Part shown: piece after piece, positions 1 to 5,621 of the stretch
How positions within the stretch are numbered: position 1 is the stretch's first letter
How the letters are laid out: every line of letters starts with the position of its first letter
Source: an uncultured Lachnospiraceae bacterium
GTDB taxonomy: Bacteria; Bacillota_A; Clostridia; Lachnospirales; Lachnospiraceae
Reading direction: 5' to 3'
Length of the DNA stretch: 9,584 nt
Assembly: GCA_902795835.1 (NCBI GenBank)
Contig: CADBNA010000105.1
Span: 1-9,584 of the forward strand
Program-made: the position numbers and the translations under genes
Notes under the pieces: model-generated
Databases searched by the model: none
What the model was told of the DNA's origin: nothing
Seen by the model: only the letters and a program-made list of their open reading frames with translations

Positions 1-272
1 TGCTCATGATCCCGGCCGTGCTCATGGCCGTGAAGATATTCCATGTCATGGTCATGATTGTCGATATCGTCATCCAGGATCACGGCAAAATCGCAGCAGT
101 CGATTGCGGACTTCTGCACGCGACGGATCTCTGTCCGGAAGCCGTCAAGAGGCAGCGATGCCAGCGCCTGCTCCAGAACCTTTCTGTCGGCGCCCAGGTC
201 CAGCATGGCAGCTGCAAACATATCACCGCTGATTCCGCTCGAAGCGTCAATAAACAGCATCTCTTTTTTCAT
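1..272 (-). CDS. larC: LarC, NPN cofactor nickel insertion protein (N-terminal part, cut by window edge)
   Basis: The 90 visible residues begin MKKEMLFIDASSGISGDMFA and continue AAMLDLGAD, the N-terminal signature of the LarC (DUF111) family. LarC uses CTP and inserts nickel into pyridinium-3,5-bisthiocarboxylic acid mononucleotide, the last step of nickel-pincer nucleotide synthesis. The visible part ends in a stretch rich in His, Asp and Glu (NHDHDMEYLHGHEHGRDHE), like the His-rich segment seen in many LarC proteins and plausible for nickel handling. The ATG at 272 is preceded by GAGGGA with 5 nt spacing, a good ribosome binding site. The gap to the larB stop is 24 bp, so the two are almost certainly cotranscribed. 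About three quarters of the protein lies outside the window. Some species split larC by programmed frameshifting, and that cannot be judged here. Confidence 0.9.
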   Translation of the reverse strand, partial: MKKEMLFIDASSGISGDMFAAAMLDLGADRKVLEQALASLPLDGFRTEIRRVQKSAIDCCDFAVILDDDIDNHDHDMEYLHGHEHGRDHE

Positions 273-296
273 ATCGGTCCCTCACTGCCGCTTTGT

Positions 297-1058
297 TTAC
301 TCTGATTTCTGTGATCCCTTCACAGCCAGGCGGTTGATCTGTGTGGCCATATAGCCGGCACCGTAGCCATTGTCAATATTCACGACTGCAATCCCGTTTG
401 CGCAGGAATTGATCATCGTCAGCAGCGCGGACAGCCCGTTCAGACTGGCGCCGTATCCTACAGAAGTAGGCACCGCAATCACGGGATTCTGTACCAGGCC
501 ACCGATCACACTGGCCAGTGCGCCTTCCATTCCGGCGACTGCCACCACGCAGTTTGCCTCCTGGATACGGTCCATACGGGACAGCAGCCGGTGCAGGCCG
601 CTCACGCCCACATCATAGATCCTGTTCACCGACGCTCCGAAAAACTCCGCTGTCTGGGCCGCTTCCTCCGCCACAGAGATATCTGCTGTGCCTGCCGTGC
701 AGACAGCGATGCAGCCGCTCCGCTCCCTGTCCGGTTTTTCAATTTTCAGAATGCGTGAGACAGGATCCCAGACCACCTGCGGAAGAATGCCCCGCACGAC
801 CTCATACTGATGCTCATCCGCCCGGGTGCCGAATACCTCTCCGTTTTTCTCATACAGTTCACTGTATATTCTGATCAGGAAATCATCTGCCTTGCGGCTG
901 CAGTACACGACCTCCGGAAAACCGGACCGCATTTCCCTGTGCATATCCAGTTTGGCAAATCCCAGCTCTTCAAAAGGCTCCCGGCCCAGCGCGCGGGCTG
1001 CCTCTTCCACTGACAGGGCTCCGGACTGCACCTGCCGGAGAATCTCTTCCGTCTTCAT
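297..1058 (-). CDS. larB: LarB, pyridinium-3,5-biscarboxylic acid mononucleotide synthase
   Basis: This 253-residue protein matches LarB in length and sequence. LarB carboxylates the pyridine ring of nicotinic acid adenine dinucleotide and releases AMP, the first step of NPN cofactor synthesis. A helical N-terminal part (about 1-110) precedes a PurE-like carboxylase domain (about 115-245). Recognisable segments are CIAVCTAGTADISVAEEA (116-133), the glycine-rich VAGMEGALASVIGGL (174-188), VIAVPTSVGYG (193-203) and the closing SCANGIAVVNIDNGYGAG (218-235). Cys219 in that last segment corresponds by position and context to the conserved cysteine known in Lactiplantibacillus LarB to form a covalent bond with the pyridine ring. 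The ATG is preceded by AAAGGAG with 8 nt spacing. The gene sits 30 bp after larE and 24 bp before larC, in one apparent operon. Confidence 0.95.
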   Translation of the reverse strand: MKTEEILRQVQSGALSVEEAARALGREPFEELGFAKLDMHREMRSGFPEVVYCSRKADDFLIRIYSELYEKNGEVFGTRADEHQYEVVRGILPQVVWDPVSRILKIEKPDRERSGCIAVCTAGTADISVAEEAAQTAEFFGASVNRIYDVGVSGLHRLLSRMDRIQEANCVVAVAGMEGALASVIGGLVQNPVIAVPTSVGYGASLNGLSALLTMINSCANGIAVVNIDNGYGAGYMATQINRLAVKGSQKSE

Positions 1059-1088
1059 GGTATCCGCTCCTTTGGTTTTTTCATCAAT

Positions 1089-1949
1089 TCATACATTCAT
1101 ACTGCCTGTCCGGTAACCCTGAAGATCCAGCGTCACATAGGCAAACCCCATCGCCTTCAGGCCGGTCCACACCTTCTGCCGCAGCTGATCCTGAGAAAAC
1201 CGCGCGATTTCCTCCGGCAGCACCTCGATCCGGGCCATCTCATTCTCTTCTCCGTGAATGCGCACCCGGACCTGGCGGAACCCCAGATCCAGCAGAAGCT
1301 GTTCTGCCGCGCCCACACGGTTCAGCCGTTCTTTTGTGATGGGTTCTCCGTATACAAAGCGGGATGCCAGGCAGGCGAAGGACGGCTTGTCCCAGGTGGG
1401 AAGGTTTCTTTTCCTGGAAAGGTCGCGGATCTCCTGCTTTGTCAGGCCTGCCTCCCGCAGAGGACTCGTTACCCCAAGCTCCGCCACTGCCTGCAGCCCG
1501 GGGCGATAGTCACCCAGGTCATCCATGTTGGAGCCTTCCGCGACATATGCAATCCCCTCTTTTCGGGCCATGTCAAGGATTATCCCGAATATTTCCTTCT
1601 TGCACAGATAGCATCGGTTTTTCGGATTGTGCCGGAAGCCCTCGATTTCCAGTTCTTCCGATACGAGGGTCAGCTGCCGGATCCCGTTTTCCCTGCAGAA
1701 ATCTTCCGCTTCCCTGAATTCTCTCTCGGGAAAAGATTCGGATCTGGCTGTCACGGCGATCATCCGGTCTCCCAGCACCTCATGCGCCACGGCACACAGG
1801 TACGTAGAATCTACGCCTCCTGAAAAAGCAACGGCAAGACTCCCCAGATCCCTGATATACGCCTTCAGTTTTTCTTCTTTCTGCAAATGCGTTTTCCGTT
1901 CTTCATTATGCAGATCCGTGTTCATATTCGTTCTTTCTGATTCATCCAT
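1089..1949 (-). CDS. larE: LarE, ATP-dependent sulfurtransferase for NPN cofactor (three-cysteine type)
   Basis: This 286-residue protein of the PP-loop ATP pyrophosphatase superfamily has the P-loop SGGVDS at residues 43-48. LarE adenylates the dicarboxylated pyridinium mononucleotide and inserts sulfur to give the bisthiocarboxylate. After the P-loop come NRCYLCKKEIF (111-121), AEGSNMDDLGDYRPGLQA (137-154), PLREAGLTKQEIR (163-175) and DKPSFACLASRF (187-198), all typical of LarE. Cysteines at 113, 116 and 193 match the pattern of LarE proteins that bind a [4Fe-4S] cluster and act catalytically. The Lactiplantibacillus enzyme instead has only the residue equivalent to C193 and sacrifices its sulfur. 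The start at 1949 has only a weak purine-rich leader (AAAGAAAG). An in-frame ATG at 1925 (residue 9) is a possible alternative. The start lies 6 bp after the hydrolase stop, so translation may be coupled. Confidence 0.94.
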   Translation of the reverse strand: MDESERTNMNTDLHNEERKTHLQKEEKLKAYIRDLGSLAVAFSGGVDSTYLCAVAHEVLGDRMIAVTARSESFPEREFREAEDFCRENGIRQLTLVSEELEIEGFRHNPKNRCYLCKKEIFGIILDMARKEGIAYVAEGSNMDDLGDYRPGLQAVAELGVTSPLREAGLTKQEIRDLSRKRNLPTWDKPSFACLASRFVYGEPITKERLNRVGAAEQLLLDLGFRQVRVRIHGEENEMARIEVLPEEIARFSQDQLRQKVWTGLKAMGFAYVTLDLQGYRTGSMNV

Positions 1950-1955
1950 CTTTCT

Positions 1956-2579
1956 TTATTCTGCAGGCTGCAGAGCGATAATTCCTGAAGGCATATCTGC
2001 CGTTATCTCCAGCTCGCTTCTTCCGGACCTTGTCAGGCTTCCGGCGGCCTTTTCAAAATCGTCCAGCGTTCCGATCACATCAAACCCGTTCTCTCCCATC
2101 CTGTAGTGCATGGGGATCATGATCTTTGCGCCGATCTGACGGTACAGTGCCGCCGCCTGCTTCGCGTCGATCGTGAAAAATCCCCCGACCGGAATCATGG
2201 CCACGTCCGCCCCGGACAGTTTTCCGGCCAGATCATCCGGAAGCTCACAGCCGATATCGCCGAAATGTATAGCCCTGCATCCATCCGCTTCCAGAACCGT
2301 AATCTTGTTCATTCCCCGTTTTTTTCCGCCGCAGTCATCATGCGGGATGTCGTATGTCGTGATTCTGAAGGGGCTTTCTCCGCCGGGAATGATCTCTACC
2401 GCCTCCCGGCAGGCATGGTCGCCGTGTTCATGCGAGCACAGGACCTCATTGGCCTGCAGATGCAGCGGCCCGTATCCCGGCACATGGTCATCATAGGGAT
2501 CCAGCACGATCCGGTATCCCCGGCAGGAAACCTCAAAACAGGAATGTCCGTAATATCTGATCTGCATACTCATCTTCAT
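1956..2579 (-). CDS. MBL-fold metal-dependent hydrolase (UlaG/YtkL-like)
   Basis: This 207-residue, probably cytoplasmic protein has a metallo-beta-lactamase fold of the small Lactamase_B_3 (UlaG/YtkL/UPF0173-like) group. The N-terminus IRYYGHSCFEV (7-17) and VLDPY (25-29) are typical. The metal-binding signature is SHEHGDH at 49-55 (H50, H52, D54, H55). Other likely ligands are H80, D108 in HFGDIG and H158 in IPMHY. There is no signal peptide. Members of this group cleave varied esters, lactones and phosphoesters, so the substrate cannot be named. GGAGG lies 4 nt before the first ATG and 10 nt before Met3, so either may be the start. The stop is 6 bp before larE, which ties it to the NPN operon. 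It may serve the pathway that uses the NPN enzyme, or hydrolyse a cofactor-related intermediate; both are inference. Confidence 0.85.
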   Translation of the reverse strand: MKMSMQIRYYGHSCFEVSCRGYRIVLDPYDDHVPGYGPLHLQANEVLCSHEHGDHACREAVEIIPGGESPFRITTYDIPHDDCGGKKRGMNKITVLEADGCRAIHFGDIGCELPDDLAGKLSGADVAMIPVGGFFTIDAKQAAALYRQIGAKIMIPMHYRMGENGFDVIGTLDDFEKAAGSLTRSGRSELEITADMPSGIIALQPAE

Positions 2580-2623
2580 TCTTCCTCCGTCTTTTTAACA
2601 CTTTTTCCTGTCAGCCGGCAAAC

Positions 2624-2653
2624 GGCAGCCGCAGGCTCTCCTGCCGCGCTGCC
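2624..2653 (-). other. Strong intergenic hairpin between the hydratase and MBL hydrolase genes
   Basis: In the 96-bp gap after the hydratase stop, the arms GGCAGC (2624-2629) plus GCAGG (2631-2635) pair with CCTGC (2640-2644) plus GCTGCC (2648-2653), around a 4-nt loop. One unpaired base on one side and three on the other form a small internal loop. On the minus-strand transcript the hairpin is followed by GUUUGCCGG, not a U-run, so it is not a canonical intrinsic terminator. It could attenuate readthrough or protect an RNA end between the hydratase and the lar genes. Confidence 0.5.
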
Positions 2654-2675
2654 GCTGTCTTCTCTGCCGTTCTGT

Positions 2676-5048
2676 TCAGTTATTTCTGTAGTAATTGATC
2701 AGGCATCCGTCCAGGATGATCTGCCTCTCATCATCGGTCAGGGTGCCGAGTGTCATGTTAAACGGCTCGGGTTCTCCCTTTCCGTCAGCCGGAATCCGGT
2801 ATGCCCGGATCTGATCTTCTTTTTTTTCAACAGCCCCGCGGATTTCCGGAAGATACAGGTAATCTCCGTTTTTAAAGGGGAGTTCCCCTTCCGGCACCAG
2901 CAGCGGCAGCATGCCCCAGTTAATCAGATTGGAACGGTAGCGTTTTGTGGCATACTCATGCGCAATATTTGCCCAGCCGCCCAGCACTTTCTGGCAGGAT
3001 GCCGCCTGTTCGCGCGCTGATCCGTCTCCCGGCTTGACGGCAAATATCGTGGATCCGACCCCCAGACGGCGCACACCGTATCCGGCAGGAGATGCCGCCT
3101 TCTGACCGCATGCCGCATTTTTTCCTTCTTCCGCCTGCGCAGCCGCGGCAGATGCAGGAAATGCGCGGCAGACAGTCTGCATGACCGGTCCCAGCTCAGG
3201 CAGTGCCTCCACCGGACAGGCGGATGCCTCCAGAGCTTTCTGCGCCTGCTGTACTTCCTTTGCCCGGCCCACATACTGCGGATCTTTCCGGGACAGGGTA
3301 AATTCCGCCAGTCCCAGCGGATTCGAACGGAAGGAAGAGGTCTCTCCCGAAGGAATCAATTCATCCGTCGTTGTCACAGGATCATGAATTTCAGAGACGA
3401 CCTTCAGAATCAGGTCCTCGGGGAGCGCCGACATGGCCGGCCAGTCTTTGATATTCGGGCCAAAGCGGATTTCCGCGTTGGGGTCGGCTTTTCCATGGCT
3501 GTCGAAGACACGGTGATCATAGATGCGCCCGTCAAAATGATAGACGGGACGGCGGTATTCGCCCGCAAACTCCGTGGCCGGCGTCAGGAGGCCCTGATTG
3601 GCTGCCGTAGCGGCAATCGAGCGGGCATCCATCAGCGCGACAGAAGCAATCTGACCATTCTGCACTTTGGATCCCTCACGATTCGGGAAATTCCTGGTGG
3701 AGTGCCGGATGGAGAGATCGCCGTTTGCCGGTGTATCTCCCGCGCCGAAGCACGGTCCGCAGAATGCCGTCTTGACGACGGCGCCGGTCTGCATCAGATC
3801 CGCAAGAACGCCGTTCCGGGCCAGCTCGGTATAGATCGGCGTGCTGGCCGGATATACGCTGAGCGTAAAATCATTGCAGCCGATATACTGTCCGCGCAGA
3901 ATGTCAGCGGCGTCACAGATATTCTCAAAACCGCCTCCGGCGCATCCTGCGATGATTCCCTGGTCTGTCAGCAGACGTCCGTCCCGTATTTTGTTTTTCA
4001 GTGAAAATTCTATCTTGCCGCCCAGCGCGATCTGAGCCCTCTTTTCGACATCATCCAGGATATCCGCCAGATTGGCGCAGCATTCTTCAATGGTGTAGAC
4101 ATTGCTGGGATGGAACGGCATGGCAATCATCGGACGCACCTTGTCCAGTTCCACGCAGATTACGCCGTCATAATATGCCGCCGCTCCGGGGCTGAGTTCC
4201 GCGTATTCTTCCGCGCGGCCATGTTTTTCATACCACTCAAGGATCCTGTCATCTGTCTGCCAGATGGAAGACAGACAGGTTGTCTCCGTTGTCATGACAT
4301 CTATGCCGATGCGGAAGTCTGCGGACAGGTTTGCGACACCCGGCCCAACGAATTCCATCACCTTGTTTTTTACATATCCTTTTTCAAAGACCGCGCCGAT
4401 AATGGCCAGAGCCACATCCTGGGGGCCGACGCCCGGCACCGGTCTGCCGGTCATATAGACGGCAATGACCTCCGGCATCGGAATGTCATACGTTTTCTCC
4501 AGAAGCTGTTTGACCAGCTCCGGTCCGCCCTCTCCCATGGCCATGGTCCCCAGAGCGCCGTACCTTGTATGCGAATCAGAACCCAGAATCATCTTGCCGA
4601 CGCCTGCCATCCGCTCTCTTGCATACTGATGGATGACCGCCTGATGCGGGGGTACATATGCTCCGCCGTATTTTTTCGCGCAGGACAGGCCGAACATGTG
4701 GTCATCTTCATTGATTGTCCCGCCCACGGCGCAGAGCGAATTGTGGCAGTTTGTCAGCACATAGGGGATCGGAAATTTCTCCAGCCCTGACGCCCGTGCC
4801 GTCTGTATGATTCCGACAAAAGTAATGTCGTGGGAAATCATCTTGTCAAACCTGATCTGCAGGTTCTGCATATTTCCTGAGGTGTTGTGCGCCTCCAGTA
4901 TCCGCCAGGCCATGGTTTCCTTTTTTGCCTCTGCGGCTGACGGCGTTCTGCCGGTCTCACGGAACAGCCGGTCTGCCGCCTCCGGTCCTTCCGGTATAAT
5001 TGTGGCGCCATTGACCAGAAACGCGCCGCTGTCTGCCAGTGTGATCAT
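2676..5048 (-). CDS. Aconitase-superfamily hydratase (YbhJ-like), [4Fe-4S] enzyme
   Basis: This 790-residue protein of the aconitase superfamily resembles the uncharacterised YbhJ-type hydratases. The N-terminal catalytic part carries [20 protein letters not shown] (156-175), equivalent to the aconitase DSH active-site segment. The three iron-sulfur ligands are visible as C369 (IAGCAGG) and C430/C433 (FCGPC), followed by [14 protein letters not shown] (447-460), which parallels the aconitase substrate-binding arginine segment. TTDELIPSG (560-568) leads toward the C-terminal swivel part, which has [10 protein letters not shown] (674-683) and [13 protein letters not shown] (704-716). An Ala-rich low-complexity stretch at about 630-656 interrupts the link between parts. 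The substrate is unknown; a hydroxyacid hydration/dehydration is expected. The start is the ATG at 5048, because AGAGGAG lies 5 nt upstream. A TTG at 5063 in the same frame would place that site inside the coding sequence. Confidence 0.9.
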   Translation of the reverse strand: MITLADSGAFLVNGATIIPEGPEAADRLFRETGRTPSAAEAKKETMAWRILEAHNTSGNMQNLQIRFDKMISHDITFVGIIQTARASGLEKFPIPYVLTNCHNSLCAVGGTINEDDHMFGLSCAKKYGGAYVPPHQAVIHQYARERMAGVGKMILGSDSHTRYGALGTMAMGEGGPELVKQLLEKTYDIPMPEVIAVYMTGRPVPGVGPQDVALAIIGAVFEKGYVKNKVMEFVGPGVANLSADFRIGIDVMTTETTCLSSIWQTDDRILEWYEKHGRAEEYAELSPGAAAYYDGVICVELDKVRPMIAMPFHPSNVYTIEECCANLADILDDVEKRAQIALGGKIEFSLKNKIRDGRLLTDQGIIAGCAGGGFENICDAADILRGQYIGCNDFTLSVYPASTPIYTELARNGVLADLMQTGAVVKTAFCGPCFGAGDTPANGDLSIRHSTRNFPNREGSKVQNGQIASVALMDARSIAATAANQGLLTPATEFAGEYRRPVYHFDGRIYDHRVFDSHGKADPNAEIRFGPNIKDWPAMSALPEDLILKVVSEIHDPVTTTDELIPSGETSSFRSNPLGLAEFTLSRKDPQYVGRAKEVQQAQKALEASACPVEALPELGPVMQTVCRAFPASAAAAQAEEGKNAACGQKAASPAGYGVRRLGVGSTIFAVKPGDGSAREQAASCQKVLGGWANIAHEYATKRYRSNLINWGMLPLLVPEGELPFKNGDYLYLPEIRGAVEKKEDQIRAYRIPADGKGEPEPFNMTLGTLTDDERQIILDGCLINYYRNN

Positions 5049-5196
5049 AGATGCTCCTCTCAAATTGCTGCCTGTAATAAGATCCTTTCATTATTTAATC
5101 GTAAAGGCAGACCTATCATAAATCATTTGCCGGCATTACGCAAGTTCGGGGCGCCGGAAGAGTGCTCCGGGCAGCCTTCTTTCGCCCTGTTAACGC

Positions 5197-5225
5197 TTGC
5201 CGAAACAGAAAACGCATGATACCAT
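5197..5225 (+). promoter_or_regulatory. Possible promoter of the 87-aa protein / serine hydrolase pair
   Basis: A -35-like TTGCCG and a -10-like TACCAT stand 17 nt apart, each matching four of six consensus bases. The leader would be about 95 nt and include the hairpin at 5244-5286. The match is weak and rests on position and spacing. Confidence 0.3.
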
Positions 5226-5243
5226 ATCTAATAATCAAAGCCC

Positions 5244-5307
5244 TCACCTGCCGGCTGAACTGCTGTTAATGCCGCTTTGCAGGTGATGACTGACTGTAAG
5301 TATCATC
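5244..5307 (+). other. Leader hairpins upstream of the 87-aa gene
   Basis: TCACCTGC (5244-5251) pairs with GCAGGTGA (5279-5286). Inside it CGGC (5252-5255) pairs with GCCG (5271-5274), leaving a 4-nt bulge and a 15-nt loop. A second, shorter pairing, GATGA (5285-5289) with TCATC (5303-5307), shares two bases with the first, so the two are partly exclusive. The ribosome binding site (AGGAGG) follows a few bases later. This could be an attenuation-like leader or a protein-binding operator. No known riboswitch class was recognised. Confidence 0.35.
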
Positions 5308-5324
5308 CATAGCAGGAGGCTGCC

Positions 5325-5588
5325 ATGCGAATCTGGGGAAAACTCATACAGGACAACCATATGCTGCGTGACATGACAGTTACCGATGACAGCAGCGAAA
5401 CACGCACGCACAAGATCTTCCGCGCTCTGGAAGAGATCTGCCATGAATGGGATCTCTCTGTCCCGACCTGGCTGGATATAAATATTTCTGATTTTAAAAG
5501 ACATAAAAAAACAAGATTTACACAGGACAACTTTGTCGGTGAAAGCATTGACTTCGATTATCTGGAACTGCAGATCATCGAAGAGTAA
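5325..5588 (+). CDS. Conserved small protein of unknown function (87 aa)
   Basis: The 87-residue product has no signal peptide, membrane segment or cysteine motif; its single cysteine is in EEICHEW. It is mixed charged and probably a compact cytoplasmic protein. Notable segments are MRIWGKLIQDNHML (1-14), HKIFRALEEICHEWDL (29-44), PTWLDINISDFKRH (47-60) and TRFTQDNFVGESIDFDYLEL (63-82). From memory, similar short proteins with the WGK, TRTHK, DFKRH and SIDFDYLE segments occur in many Lachnospiraceae genomes without assigned function; a database search would confirm this. The start is well supported by AGGAGG 5 nt upstream of the ATG. The next gene begins 33 bp after its stop with no terminator between, so the two are likely cotranscribed. 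A functional link to the exported hydrolase is not evident from sequence. Confidence 0.8.
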   Translation: MRIWGKLIQDNHMLRDMTVTDDSSETRTHKIFRALEEICHEWDLSVPTWLDINISDFKRHKKTRFTQDNFVGESIDFDYLELQIIEE

Positions 5589-5621
5589 TATGTCTGTATT
5601 ATAAAAAACTGGATGGTTATT

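Larger units (their letters stand above)
5049..5324. other. Divergent intergenic region between hydratase (-) and 87-aa gene (+)
   Basis: This 276-bp stretch separates divergent genes and should hold a promoter for each. On the plus strand TTGCCG (5197-5202) and TACCAT (5220-5225) are 17 nt apart, a modest sigma-A-like match. On the minus strand TTTACG (5105-5100) and TCTTAT (5082-5077) are also 17 nt apart, again only a partial match. A small dyad CCGGA/TCCGG (5154-5158/5166-5170, 7-nt loop) lies in the middle. I see no convincing small gene, riboswitch or RNA gene here. Ribosome binding sites are clear at both ends. Confidence 0.5.

Noticed and set aside
1254..1823. 189-codon plus-strand open frame
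   Set aside because: It is antisense to larE, has no recognisable motif, and is explained by codon bias of larE.
2106..3020. 304-codon plus-strand open frame
   Set aside because: It runs antisense to the MBL hydrolase and hydratase genes, whose proteins are clearly conserved. Its own translation shows no domain and it has no convincing ribosome binding site.
4110..4790. 226-codon plus-strand open frame
   Set aside because: It is antisense to the hydratase catalytic part and has no domain or start signal.
5049..5063. TTG start at 5063 adding five residues to the hydratase
   Set aside because: The extra codons are the ribosome binding site itself (AGAGGAG), which is correctly spaced for the ATG at 5048.
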